DNA of 64,000 nt from Bathynomus jamesi (lineage: Eukaryota; Arthropoda; Malacostraca; Isopoda; Cirolanidae). The stretch spans positions 38,501 to 102,500 of the forward strand of contig JAJOZX010009427.1 of the NCBI GenBank assembly GCA_023014485.1. Direction: 5' to 3'. A model generated the notes under the pieces. That model was given only the letters and a program-made list of their open reading frames with translations. It was not told the origin of the DNA and did not search any database. The translations under genes were made by a program, and so were the position numbers. Positions 33,643-44,371 of this stretch are shown here, piece by piece; the first letter of the stretch is position 1, and each line of letters begins with the position of its first letter.

Positions 33643-34068
33643 TTGGGCATATCTCTACCCTTGCGTGCTCGGCCGCTGCAAGCCCTGGATCTCAGACGTA
33701 TATTTGAAGAATTCGCACGTAAACGAAAAATAGTGATGGTGACTTTTGATATTGCGTGTTCGACGTTCATGAAGTGGTATTCATTAAAGTCGGAAGATGT
33801 AGTGAATACTGAAAGACGGCCTAGCACCCCCTCCTTTGAGACTTTTAAGGCTACAGTGAACCGTGCGAAGCTTGAGGAACAAGATGTTCAAATACTCTAT
33901 GGATATTCTGGCGAGAGCATTGCCGGATTTCGCGGCACAAACGATGTAATGGACTACGTTGTAGGGCTAAACTGCATAAAAGCGTACATATACCGTGAGG
34001 TGAAAGAAACAACGCGTGCAGAAGAGAAACAACGGGTATGGGTAGTGAGTCTTGTTGATGAGTGGTGA
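33643..34068 (+). CDS. Polinton ORF of unknown function (right arm, first)
   Basis: 141 open codons starting MGISLPLRARPLQALDLRRI, with IVMVTFDIACSTFMKWYSLK and ILYGYSGESIAGFRGTNDVM. Coding appears to run on in other frames beyond 34068. No catalytic signature recognised: no zinc finger, no integrase DDE pattern, no protease motif. Codon use is unlike the AT-rich flanks, and length and location suggest a real Polinton gene, perhaps structural. The start may lie farther upstream. Confidence 0.45.
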   Translation: MGISLPLRARPLQALDLRRIFEEFARKRKIVMVTFDIACSTFMKWYSLKSEDVVNTERRPSTPSFETFKATVNRAKLEEQDVQILYGYSGESIAGFRGTNDVMDYVVGLNCIKAYIYREVKETTRAEEKQRVWVVSLVDEW

Positions 34069-34082
34069 CAGGCGGTATTATG

Positions 34083-34920
34083 TCATGATGCATCATACCG
34101 AGTACTCGTACCCTGCGGTTGAGAATGTAAACCTTGTCATCATGGACAAGCTAAAGTACTTTTACCACTATTCATATATATCATGACGAGGTTCGCAGTG
34201 AGGTTGTGGCTAAAGGCCTGTGTGAGTTTTTAATAGAATTTAGAGACGAGTATCGAATGTTAAACAAAAAGGATAAATACGGGCACATTTTTCTCTCAAA
34301 GAGTGCGCCGGATTGTTGATGTGTTTAGTTTGTGGAAATGAACGTCTAGTGCTCATTCCGATAAAACACTAAAACCGATATTGCCCCATGTACCGGAAAA
34401 ATTGCCCGGTATAATGGGTACAAGTACTCGCATGATTCTTTCATGCTGGAACAAACCCGTACACGAAACATTAACGCATGGTATGACTCACTCCTCCACA
34501 CCTGTCTCCGAGCCAAACTGTGCACCGGTTGCTCATAGTCATCTCAGAGCTTGACCCGATTGGTTGTGCACTCTCACAACAGAAAACGCTGGAGCTTCCT
34601 TTGAGCAGCATTCTCAGTGCCGTAGACGACGTGTCAGTGACGAAGTCATTGCGTGTGTTCAGACGTAAAACTGGTGCCATTAACTATGTACTTGAAACAA
34701 CTTGTAGACAAGCAAACTCTGGTAAACGTAATGTTGTTTATTTAAGTGTTGAGGAGATGAATAGAGTCTTCGTGATAGTTGAGAAGTGGGGTGAGGATCG
34801 TTATAAAATACCTGCAGGTGTAGGTACAAGAAGAGAACAGATTAGTGATACCTCTCATATGCCATTGTTTGTACGTTGTGTATTAACGATCAGCCATGCA
34901 TTGATATACGACTGATGTGG
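34083..34920 (+). pseudogene. Polinton right-arm coding relic, unknown function
   Basis: Coding-like pieces in alternating frames: MMHHTEYSYPAVENVNLVIM from 34085, EVVAKGLCEFLIEFRDEYRM and KYGHIFLSKSAPDC (about 34200-34320), RYNGYKYSHDSFMLEQTRTR (about 34410-34470), and a 131-codon open stretch (34520-34915) with LDPIGCALSQQKTLELPLSS and NVVYLSVEEMNRVFVIVEKW. The order suggests one or two proteins broken by single-base indels. No family recognised. Confidence 0.45.
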
Positions 34921-34980
34921 AAGAATGCTTCTGATAATAACGTTCTTGTCCCCACATGAAACGGCTTCATCCTCGATAGA

Positions 34981-35316
34981 ATGTTTGAAATCATTGGTTT
35001 CCGCAAACTAAAACCTATATTAGACGCACGTGTTACGGATATGGTTTATTTTGATACGATTTTTGAATACGCATACACCGCTCTGCTCGATGGGTTTACC
35101 GAATGTAGGAATGAACATGGCGAGAATGGTCTAGAGCTGGATGCTTATTTAAAAGGTTTAGACTCTTCGAAATATCATGAACTTTGGTACAAAGGACTTG
35201 AGCGGTACAGGGCAGAGTTCGCTTACACTGTTCACCCTGAAGAATTGTTTCTTTATATAATGAGCAGCTGTCGTTATGACTTAGAAGATTATTTCAACTG
35301 CCGCTATGCGTTGTGA
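34981..35316 (+). CDS. Polinton right-arm ORF of unknown function, C-terminal part
   Basis: 111 open codons (MFEIIGFRKLKPILDARVTD ... SCRYDLEDYFNCRYAL). The frame is already coding-like upstream (about 34880-34980: DIRLMWKNASDNNVL, then a stop), so the ATG at 34981 may be internal and the protein may join the 34083-34920 relic. Acidic and aromatic-rich, no membrane segment, no known motif. A capsid or capsid-associated protein is possible from position only. Confidence 0.4.
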   Translation: MFEIIGFRKLKPILDARVTDMVYFDTIFEYAYTALLDGFTECRNEHGENGLELDAYLKGLDSSKYHELWYKGLERYRAEFAYTVHPEELFLYIMSSCRYDLEDYFNCRYAL

Positions 35317-35339
35317 AGAAGAGTTCACCATTGAAAAGC

Positions 35340-35665
35340 TCGGATCGGTAAGAAAAACCTTCGATTGGAAAGGAGTGTTTATAAACTTGAATTTAACAAT
35401 GATATTGTAGCTAACGACACCCTCTTTGTGCGTGCTTTTGATTGTATTCTGTCAGTGTTTAAAGATAACTTGCCAACCAATTGTAAGGTGGGCACAAAAA
35501 TAATATTGAACGATATGACTTTACGTCGAGTATAGGCACTCGCACACCTTAAGGGGTGAAATAATGCTAAATCGTATTTATTGTATAGTACAAAGCAACA
35601 ATGATGTAACTGTAGACTCGATCACGTGCGAGTTTAGTATTTTAGTTAAGCGCGGTAGAACATAA
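35340..35665 (+). pseudogene. Small Polinton right-arm ORF relics
   Basis: Two short coding-like stretches: ERSVYKLEFNNDIVANDTLF with FVRAFDCILSVFKDNLP (about 35340-35537, stop TAG), and a 33-codon ORF from 35564 (MLNRIYCIVQSNNDVTVDSI, stop at 35665). No homology recognised. Confidence 0.35.
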
Positions 35666-35699
35666 AGTGTATGTATTTTGATTTTATATAAGTTTTGCT

Positions 35700-35741
<42 letters not shown>

Positions 35742-36097
35742 TATATATATATTTAATGGGTATATAGTTTTATCCTGTACTATTATTATTTTTTATATAA
35801 GTTTTGGTGTTTATATATATAAGGGCATATTTGCTCGTATATATATATTAAATGGTTATATAGTTTTATCCTGTACTAATATTGTTATTTAAGAATGTGT
35901 ATATATCCTTCGCTTAATGTGTGTATTTTTGCTGTATATTATTTTTGAATGTATATTTATTTCCTATATATTTCATGAATTATTTCCCTTAACTTGTCTA
36001 AATAAACAGAATGATGTAATGGTGTTTTTTGTAATTCGTTTGGTTGTATATATAAACGACATTAAGGAATAACTGGGGAGATGGGAATATGTATATA
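35666..36097. other. AT-rich Polinton tail with (TA)n and repeated blocks
   Basis: (TA)n at 35700-35752. The block TATATAGTTTTATCCTGTAC occurs at about 35761 and 35857, a short duplication of about 96 bp. No gene. Confidence 0.7.
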
Positions 36098-36623
36098 CCA
36101 AATGGCTGGTTACGCCTTCTAAGCCGACTGACGGATTTCTAAGCCAACGTCAAGAATATCTGAATAGCGCAATCTGGCAGCTCAAACGTTATATATATAT
36201 ATACACATACATCTGCCATTTACGCCTTCTAAGTCTTCTAAGCCAACTGGCGGATTTCGAGTTCTAAGCCAAGTGATGCTACCCTGAGCTTCCATTATGC
36301 GTCTGTGTCTCGCAGGCGTAGGATATTCTGTCTTCGTCTCTCACTCTTCCTCTCTTACCTTCCTAAGTTAGTGAAACCCCTTTAGGGGGTGAGGCCGTCT
36401 CACCTTCTCCCCTAGTCTCTGCTCTCTCTCTTTTAGGTTAAGTGGACTCCCCCAGCTTGTTGCAACTGGGGAGAGTCCCCCTTTTTTCCTTTCTTTTTTT
36501 TGCACTCTGGGAGCGAGGGGAAGGTGTTGGCACCTTGCAACAAGTGGGGTGGAGTCGCACTGCCACTTATTTGCTCAACATTGCAATTGCATACGCACTC
36601 TACCATTTTTCGGCCATACTACT
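36098..36623 (-). repeat. Polinton right terminal inverted repeat
   Basis: Reverse complement of 17288-17723, plus about 100 bp (about 36315-36415, including AAACCCCTTTAGGGGGTGAG) missing from the left copy. Ends ...GGCCATACTACT at 36623, next to the target duplication CACGTA. Confidence 0.9.
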
Positions 36624-36639
36624 CACGTAACCTACAAAA

Positions 36640-37400
36640 TTAATTTTCTTTTGGTCTTGCTGCTGATTTACACATTTTCATTTTACAAATATAGTGCAGT
36701 ACTTCCCTTTCACTCATCACAATATTATCTACAGTATTACCATTATCCAAAGGTATTATGTCTATGACTGTGGGAATATTCATTACATCTTCTATTGTAA
36801 ACACTGACATAAAAAATTCGTTTAGCAAAGTAGCCATTTGCTTGTTTTCAGAAACTAGCTCACCGTCAGAATTTCTCAATGGTCCTAAGACGTTCTTTAC
36901 CGTGTTCCTATTATTAATGTATTGGAAAAGTCGCTTGGGATTTTTTTTTGCCGTCAAGAGCTATGGAAATTTCAAAATCGCGATTGAACTTTTTTATTAC
37001 GCTTTTCGCTTCACGCCTTAGAGATATATAGTTGTTTCATAACCACAAATTGTCTTTATCGCACATATGTACCATACAGTATAAGCCTTATCTCTACTCT
37101 TTATAATATCCCCTACTCTAGAAGTAAACCACAAGGATTTGTTAGTTATTTTCGCACGCTTAATCTTGCACATTCCTCAATTATAGTCCTAAGCACCATT
37201 TCAAACGATTCCCTCATTATTTTTACGTTGGAGGTCCCCATTACGTTTTCCCAATTGACGAGTGACAATTCATTTCTAAATTTACAAAAGTCTGCACGCT
37301 GGAAGTCAGGAATTTTAGTCGAGTTAGCTGGTTTCGAGTGACTTACTGAGAGGACAAACTCTACCATATTGTGATCGCTATTACTTAACGGTTCTATTAA
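36640..37400 (-). pseudogene. LINE fragment: endonuclease end and linker
   Basis: Minus-strand pieces from 37400 down: LSNSDHNMVEFVLSVS (the SDH end of an APE-type endonuclease), IPDFQRADFCKFRNEL, IMRESFEMVLRTIIEECA, then KKNPKRLFQYINNRNT and VLGPLRNSDGELVSENKQMA with NEFFMSVFT near 36780-36950. This is the usual jockey/CR1 linker order. The relic ends at the Polinton target duplication, so the Polinton went into it or beside it. Confidence 0.75.
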
Positions 37401-37419
37401 TCACAGTTCTATTAATCAC

Positions 37420-37765
37420 TTATAGTTCTTCTGAAACGATAACAACACAGATTGTTAAATAAAATATCATGATTTATCACATGAAAAACATTACTCAAAT
37501 CCATAAAGGTGGAAGTCATTATTTCTTTGTTCTCTTCAGCGACATTGGCACTTTCCACAAGGTTTCAAATAACCATTTCTATTGTTTTATTTTTACGGAA
37601 GGCGTATTGATGCGGCGACAATAGTTATAGGATTGTAAATAATGATGTATCCTATTTTTTACAATTTTGTAAAAAAAATTTAATAAACACAGACATTGAA
37701 CAGACTGGTCTATAATATTTTGCTTGTGTGTGATCTCCGCCCTTGTAGAGGAGTGTTTACAACCA
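37420..37765 (-). pseudogene. LINE RT fragment (motifs up to DxxxAF)
   Basis: Minus strand: LYKGGDHTQAKYYRPV, then HQYAFRKNKTIEM, then STFMDLSNVFHVINHDILF near 37470-37510, equivalent to the RT motif FxDLSKAFDxVDHxIL with its catalytic Asp kept. It lies upstream of, but out of natural order with, the adjacent linker fragment, so it is a separate relic. Confidence 0.65.
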
Positions 37766-37873
37766 ATTTTTACAGTTGATTGAAATAAACCTTTGATAAT
37801 ACTGAAGGTTGGTAATTTTTGCCACGGTTACTGATATTTTATCTTTGGTTGCACTGTTGCAGGCTACAATATT

Positions 37874-37917
37874 GCATGCAATTGCATTGCACTCTACCTT
37901 TTTATCATCATACTACT
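37874..37917 (-). repeat. Relic of a second Polinton end
   Basis: GCAATTGCATTGCACTCTACC-like sequence ending CATACTACT resembles the last 45 bases of the Polinton right end (36579-36623), with about seven differences. Nothing else of that element is recognisable nearby, so it may be a solo terminal remnant. Confidence 0.4.
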
Positions 37918-37989
37918 GACCCATAATTGTGATGATGCTCTATTTCGCGATGATATTAATGGCACATAAACTTCTTTTTTTTAATTAGT

Positions 37990-38580
37990 TTAAACGTTTA
38001 GAATCAAGTAATATCCCATTACGTAAAAAGAGACTGGCAAATTTTGTTAAACCTAAATGGTGGAATGCTAAAATTAAAAGTAGCTTAGCGTTAAAAAGGA
38101 CCGCGTATTTTAAATTTAAAGAAACAAATAATTTGTCCAATACAAGCTATTGAGAAGGCGAAGCAAAAAGCTTATTTGAAAAGGAAGCACAACTATGAGC
38201 TATATATAGTGAACCAAATTAAATCGAATCCGAAGGAATTTTATAATTATGCTCGGAATAGAAAAGTAGCTTCGCAGACTTTTGGTCCTTTCACAGGCGA
38301 AAACAATAAACAAATTTACGATGACTTACAAATGACGGAAGTTTTAAATAAATTCTCCTCTTCTGTGTTTACTAATGAAAATATAAACAACATTCCCGCT
38401 TTCGTAGTAGTCATGCTCAGTGATAATCACTAAAAGCTTCACGATTTTACCATTAGTGAAACTGAAGTACTCCTGGCCATAGGTAAAATTAATCCTAATA
38501 AAACTCGCGTCCAGGTAAGTTCTACCCAAGGGTACTTAAAGAAATGAACTGCACAATAGTCTCTCCTCTCACATGTATAT

Positions 38581-38634
<54 letters not shown>

Positions 38635-39915
38635 CGTCAAAGTCTGCAGAAGTTTCGTTCGATTGAAAACTTGCAAACATTACACCAATATTTAAAAAAT
38701 GGGACAAATCGTTTCCGAGAAATTATCGTCCCATTAGTCTAACTTCAGTAGTTGGTAAGCTTATGGAGACGATCGTTCGGGACAAAGTAGTTAATCACAT
38801 AGGAGATTATTACTTGTAGCTAAACTTCATTTTCACGGAATTGATGGTAATGTTTTCAAATGAATTAAAAATTGGCTAGTGAACGTAAACAAAGAGTGGT
38901 CATTAATGGCAAAGCGTCTAACTGGAAATGTGTAACAAGCGGCGTGCTTCAAGGATCAGTTCTGGGACCAGTTCTTTTTATTATTTATATCAATGACATT
39001 GACATAGGAATTAACGGCATAATTTCAGAATCTGCGGATGATACCAAACTAGGAGGACGAACAAAATCAGCGACAGAACGGTTGCAGATTCAAAAAGATA
39101 CTAATAATTTACTCGAGTGGGCGGAAATTTGGTAAATGAATTTTAAAAATATAGATAAATGTAAAACGTTGCATATCGGTGGAACCAATGTTAAAGAAAA
39201 GTATTTTATCCGCGACGAGACACAAACGAGTGTTACGGAAGAGAAAGATTTAGGTATTATTGTTGCCGACATTCTTAAACCGAGTAAGCAATGTATCGAA
39301 GAGGTTAGAAAAACAAATGGGATTTTAGGATTTATTGGTAGAACATTTGAATTTAACCCTTTATGGTACCATGTTGCATCTATTTAACATTTCAAATACA
39401 CGCATTTAGACTTAACCCTACAAAAAAGTTGTGCGATAGAGGGTTAAGTCGGAGAAAACAATGCTAACGTTATATAATGCCTTAGTACTCCCCCACCTGG
39501 AATACTGCGTTCAGTTCTGGTCCCTATATTTACGACAGGATATAGACAGAATGGAGAGTGCCGCGACGGGCTACTAAGATGATTCCTAGACTTAGAAACA
39601 AATCATTCGCTGCCCGTTAAGAAACATTAAATTTATTCTCGCTTGTAAAAAAAATGATTAAAGGTTTTGATAATGTCAACGCCAAAAAATATTTCACCTT
39701 CAGAAATGCAGATAGAACTCGGTGATGGTTCCAAATTAAAGGGTAAACATTTTAATTCTAATGAAGCTAAACATTTTTCCTTCAATCGTGTAGTTAATTT
39801 GTGGAATGGATTGCCAACCATCATAGTTAAAAGTAATTCGATCAAATCCTTTAAAATGAGACTAGATGTTTATCTTGCCTTAAACCCACAGTTAGAAGCA
39901 TTTGTTAGCGCGTAG
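37990..39915 (+). pseudogene. LINE (jockey/CR1-like) RT and C-terminus, decayed
   Basis: Plus-strand pieces in order: ANFVKPKWWNAKIKSS, YIVNQIKSNPKEFYNYARNR, VSSTQGYLKK, then after a (TAA)n run KLANITPIFKKWDKSFPRNY with RPISLTSVVGKLMETIVRDK. A deletion removes the DxxxAF region. Next are [19 protein letters not shown] and [10 protein letters not shown] (FADD with F changed to S) at about 38940-39060, a post-RT region, and the usual LINE tail FNRVVNLWNGLPTIIVKSNS to a stop at 39915. Several stops and shifts. Confidence 0.8.
38579..38632. repeat. (TAA)n microsatellite inside the LINE
   Basis: About 17 TAA units interrupting the LINE between linker and RT. Confidence 0.9.
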
Positions 39916-40140
39916 AAGTACTGTAGAATTTTCTCTCGGATTCCCTCCTCTTTACTTTAAAATGTTCATTTTATCTTTCAATTTCTTTCCTTCCTTTCAA
40001 CTTCTCTTCTTTGCTTTGCCTTAAAACTTTCACTTGTCTTTAAATTTTCTTTCATCTTTTAACCTTCCTTCTTAAACGTGCAGCCCCGTAAGGATCAGCA
40101 GGTCTGCTGCTGTTTGGTGTCCTTCGTATTCCTTTATATT
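39916..40140 (+). other. Probable LINE 3' untranslated region
   Basis: Pyrimidine-rich, non-coding, directly after the LINE stop codon; contains CAGCCCCGTAAGGATCAGCA. No poly-A or satellite tail was clearly seen. Confidence 0.45.
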
Positions 40141-41165
40141 TATACTACCAAATCGTAACTACCTATAAACTAAAGCGTGCTGCCATCGACCTCGACCTAC
40201 GATCGACCTTTGGGTTTTGGAATAGAACGATAAGTTGTACGCATGCACCGACCACTGGAAACGAAGCGCGAGGTTGAAATATCCCAGTGCACACTCAGCC
40301 TTTGGCAGTGCGCAATGTGTGTTTTGTTTACCAAGTCAGTTTTTCAAATTTGTTAATTTCCAGTGCATAAGTTTTAGTTGGTATTTGAGTAAATATTAAG
40401 CCTATGATCATAGATGTAGCTCCACGTGGTACCGCATGCAGTAGTGAAATTTGGAAAATGGCTATTGGGCCCACAATCGACCCACGAGGTCGATGTCAGG
40501 CCCGAGAGCTCGATAGCGGGGCTGGTTAAACTATTCATTATAATTAAAAAGAAAATAGGGGTCGATGGCAGACCGGGTAGTTTAAAATAAAATAAAATAG
40601 AGCTTTATTTACAGAAGGGTCGAGGGCGGGACTTGATGTCCTGCCATCGGCCTTTATCCATTTTTTTATTAAATAAAATAATTTTTTCACCATTATTAAT
40701 GACATACTGACACCAGGAAATAATTAATTCACAGCCTTCAGCTATGTTTGGGTGTAAACTGATTTAGAAAATCTTTATTTTTAAGGAAATTACACAGTCG
40801 ACAACCTTAGGGGGTTAATGGCTGAGAACATTACCTTATACGAAATGCTTTTATCTTATAATTAATCTGAGAGCCCAGTAAAACCTAAAACTTTTGGGCC
40901 AAACTACGAAGCAAAAATAAATAAATATGTTCTGTTAAAAATAAGTGTAATATTGAAAATTGTAATAATGTAATATTTATTTTTACCAATAAAAATTAAA
41001 TTATAACCGAAATATATTCAGAAATTCCTTGTCGATTTTTAACTGGATTCCTAATAAATAATGCAAATGAATACTACAAAATACGTTCCCTTCCTATTAC
41101 TTTAAATTCTATATAGCGACAAATAGTGTACATTCCGTACGCAAACACTGACCTCTTCAAAAAAC
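40141..41165. other. Non-coding region
   Basis: No ORF with family resemblance. Short GATCGAC/TCGACC-type words recur near 40190-40210 and 40480-40570. Otherwise nothing recognised. Confidence 0.6.
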
Positions 41166-41186
41166 ACACACACACACACACACACA

Positions 41187-41227
<41 letters not shown>
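41166..41227. repeat. (CA)n microsatellite
   Basis: About 30 CA units with a few interruptions (GCACATAC). Confidence 0.95.
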
Positions 41228-41229
<2 letters not shown>

Positions 41230-41566
41230 CCATGTGGGAGGAAATTATCGTGTATACCTTATCATTAGGTGAGTAAATTTCATTCCATCTGAAGTCTCAT
41301 TTCCGTTTGCACATTTAACTCCTTCGCTATCGTTGCTTAAGGAATATTTATTGCAAGGCCTGGAAGAAGATGGGAGGATTTTTTTTCTTTTCTCCTCGTA
41401 AAAGTGAAGTGTTTACGAAAGTTGAAATTAAATAAAGAGATAAATGAAAGGAAGAAAGTTCAGTGAACGAAAATGAAACAGTAAACACCAAAACTGATTA
41501 TACCATTTTGTATAATGTTATAATTATTCACTAAACATTACATGGTCAATTTCAATTTCTAAACAA

Positions 41567-41567
41567 G

Positions 41568-41622
<55 letters not shown>
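41567..41622. repeat. (TA)n microsatellite
   Basis: Left flank of the foldback element. Confidence 0.95.
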
Positions 41623-41623
<1 letters not shown>

Positions 41624-41658
41624 GGGAATGAACTCAGAATGGTACCCTGAGTTTTTTA

Positions 41659-42119
41659 TGATACACACAGACCGTGCATGGAACAAGGAACTCTTCTGGG
41701 ATAATTAAATCCAATATAGTCCGAATAAGTAATGGTAAATGACAAATACCATAGTTTTTCTTTTTCAGGATGCTAGCCCGACGTGGGCAACGGGTCACGC
41801 GCCTTTTTCTTTGATGTATTCAATCTGACGTGAAGGCAGCGAGTCTTTTGCTTATATTGAGGTTCTAAATGTAGCAGGGCTAGGCTGCTTTAAACCCTAG
41901 ATCCATGTCCCAAAGCTGGATCCTGTCTGCTTTGCAGATAGCTGGTGAGGGAAGCTATATTTATGGGATCTCTTTGCGAGTGACCCGTTGCCCACGTCGG
42001 GCTAGCATCATGAAAAAGAAAAACTATGGTATTTGTCATTTACCATTACTTATTCGGACTATATTGGATTTAATTATCCCAGAAGAGTTCCTTGTTCCAT
42101 GCACGGTCTGTATGTATCA
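41659..42119. mobile_element. Foldback element, two 140-bp inverted arms
   Basis: Arms 41659-41798 and 41980-42118 are near-perfect inverted copies: TGATACACACAGACCGTGCA, TGGGATAATTAAATCC, AATACCATAGTTTTTCTTTT and GCCCGACGTGGGCAACGGGT appear inverted in the right arm. The spacer is about 180 bp. (TA)n arrays sit on both sides, suggesting TA insertion. No coding. Confidence 0.85.
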
Positions 42120-42366
42120 TATATATATATATATATATATGAGAAATGTTGGTAACACAGAGAAAATATACAAAAGTTTAATTTCTTTTAAAATAAGTTT
42201 AAGACATGCTCTCTCATGCGGTATATCATGAAATGGACTTTATAGACAACTTTTAGTATAAAAATAATGACTCAGAGACGAAAAACACAGTAACTTTTTG
42301 TCAGTATGAAAACCGACTCTTATTCTGTTCATGTTGACGTTGTTTTAAAGTTTAATAAATTTTAAT

Positions 42367-42370
<4 letters not shown>

Positions 42371-42397
<27 letters not shown>

Positions 42398-42492
42398 AGA
42401 TGGAGGAAGCAATTTTCTGAAACTACTGTACATTTAACGTACACATTTTTTCTAGCCTGAGTGATCTCCCTAAGTTAAATTAAAATATTTAA

Positions 42493-42538
<46 letters not shown>
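42371..42538. repeat. (AC)n and (TA)n microsatellites
   Basis: (AC)n at 42371-42398 and (TA)n at 42498-42538, separated by unremarkable AT-rich DNA. Confidence 0.9.
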
Positions 42539-42543
<5 letters not shown>

Positions 42544-42599
42544 AGTAAAAATAAATACAGTAAGTATAATAAAAAACGAACAACAAATTAAAATGGCGC

Positions 42600-42885
42600 A
42601 ACAATTAGCGAGAATCAAAACAAGTTACAATGTATATTAGATTAAAAGATTAAAAGTTAAATGATATAAAGAATAAAGGTATGGATAATAAGTAAAATAT
42701 AAAATGGTTTAGGTAGAACAGAATTGTAAAATTACTTACAATTAGCGAAAATTAAAAGCAAGTTACAATATGTATTAAATTAAAAGATTAAAAGTTAAAT
42801 GATATGAAGTATAAAAGTATGGATGAAAAGTAAAATATAAAATGGTTTAAGTGAAACAGAATTGTAAAATTTCTTACCAGATTGT
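42600..42885. repeat. About 138-bp tandem duplication
   Basis: Two units share CAAGTTACAAT, GATTAAAAGTTAAATGATAT, AAGTAAAATATAAAATGGTT and ACAGAATTGTAAAATT in the same order. Units start near 42600 and 42740. Confidence 0.8.
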
Positions 42886-42977
42886 AATGAGACTAATTAT
42901 ACAGAAGGTTGGGAATGGTTGCCTGTTGAAAGAATTCCATTGGGACGATGGAGTCGGGCGGAGTGATAGTGGAGTGA

Positions 42978-43021
42978 TAGTGTGTGTGTGTGTGTGTATG
43001 AATGTATATCACTCAGGCTAG

Positions 43022-43074
<53 letters not shown>
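42978..43074. repeat. (GT)n and (GA)n microsatellites
   Basis: (GT)n at about 42979-42996 and about 25 GA units at 43024-43073. Confidence 0.95.
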
Positions 43075-43077
<3 letters not shown>

Positions 43078-43810
43078 CTACCTCTGGCATATCGTCCGGT
43101 ACTTTTCCCATCCACGAAAGAGCCGAGATTGAACAATCACTTTGGGACTTGTTAGAAGACTCCAGATACAGATGCATTTTGCTCGATTTCAACCTCTTCA
43201 GGTTACTCTAAAGACCCTTTAAGTGATTAAAATACATGCACTAGAAAGGTGACAGAAATCTTCTTCGATTTCTGGTCTTTCTTTCCTTGTTTAATCTTTA
43301 CTCGAAATACAGTACCTTTAAAGTTACAGAACAGAAAAGCAGTTAGTGGGTTGAAGGAACATTTTTAAAAGAATACAGAAATAAATTGGTTCCAAGGTTT
43401 AACAAAATATTAACCAGTCATTGTTTTGTTTTTTTGTTGTTTCATTTTAGTTAGTTAATATCAAATGAAAACATTTTTTACTGTATATTTGAAGCATTTA
43501 CTAATGGTTTGTTCATTTTAATGAAATTTGTTTGATAAATCTGATCAATTTTATTGGGACACATTTTATCGTTTTCAGGAAAGAATTCAGTTGACAAATG
43601 ATGTTGCAACGAATCATTTTGAGTTAGTTTTGTTTCAACATTTGTGATTGATAAACTATTTGCCTTTAACAAAGGTCAAGAGAGATGGTTTGAAACGAAA
43701 TGTTTTACAATTCGACTATGTTAAATATCAACTCACAATGGGGCCACACCTAAACTATATTCTCTCACTGGTCAAAATTATAACGTATGGTTTAGTTAAA
43801 GTATAATTTT

Positions 43811-43812
<2 letters not shown>
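43075..43812. other. Non-coding region
   Basis: AT-rich. No gene, RNA or element recognised. Confidence 0.6.
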
Positions 43813-43862
<50 letters not shown>

Positions 43863-44141
43863 GACAAATGCACGATACTTAACGCTTAAAACTCTTTCGA
43901 TATGAATGTCAATTATGATTAAAAAGAAAAGAAACTTTTGTCCAATTACTTCTACTTAATTCTTTGCAAGTAAAATTCCCATTTTTTTTTTTTATCTTAT
44001 TTCATTTCTCGAAGGTTTTAACCAAAATGGCGTCACAGTGCTTAAGACCAGAATTTGCGATTTGAAGAAAGAAGAGTTTCAAAGGTTAAAGTTACAGTGC
44101 TTAAAAGGCGCTCCCTAACTAAGCCATTATATAACAATCAT

Positions 44142-44213
<72 letters not shown>

Positions 44214-44219
44214 TATATA
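43813..44219. other. (TA)n arrays around non-coding DNA
   Basis: (TA)n at 43814-43860 and 44143-44219. The 280 bp between them show no feature. Confidence 0.7.
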
Positions 44220-44227
44220 TGTGTGTA

Positions 44228-44300
44228 TATACCTTACAACCTTACAAAGGTTCCGCGCGATGATTTCTCATTTCGCGAAGGTCAAGCTTGCCGCCCCTCC

Positions 44301-44301
<1 letters not shown>
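44228..44301 (-). mobile_element. LINE 3'-end fragment (same family as 62-63.4 kb)
   Basis: Reverse complement matches 63310-63385 almost exactly (AAGCTTGACCTTCGCGAAAT, GAGAAATCATCGCGCGGAAC, CTTTGTAAGGTTGTAAGGT), followed on its 3' side by (TA)n. A severely 5'-truncated LINE copy ending in the same way as its relatives. Confidence 0.85.
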
Positions 44302-44331
<30 letters not shown>

Positions 44332-44335
44332 TTTT

Positions 44336-44371
<36 letters not shown>
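44302..44371. repeat. (TA)n, T-run and (GT)n
   Basis: Compound simple repeat next to the LINE 3' fragment. Confidence 0.9.

Larger units (their letters stand above)
17288..36623. mobile_element. Polinton/Maverick, 19.3 kb including nested insertions
   Basis: Ends are 5'-AGTAGTATGGCC...GGCCATACTACT-3', preceded and followed by the perfect 6-bp direct repeat CACGTA (17282-17287, 36624-36629). AG/CT ends and 6-bp duplications are the family's hallmarks. Inverted termini are about 440 and 530 bp. Inside are a type-B DNA polymerase, an FtsK/HerA-type packaging ATPase relic and unassigned ORFs. I did not find an integrase, protease or recognisable capsid gene. About 8-9 kb is later insertion (19451-22453, a mariner to about 23550, 23551-24388, 24758-25129, 29768-32944), so the original element was about 11 kb and had probably already lost part. 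Confidence 0.9.

Noticed and set aside
33643..34068. Polinton integrase
   Set aside because: No zinc-binding HHCC or DDE spacing found in any frame of the right arm.
41905..42231. 108-codon ORF over the foldback element
   Set aside because: It lies mostly in the right arm and a TA array; the arm is non-coding on its inverted twin.
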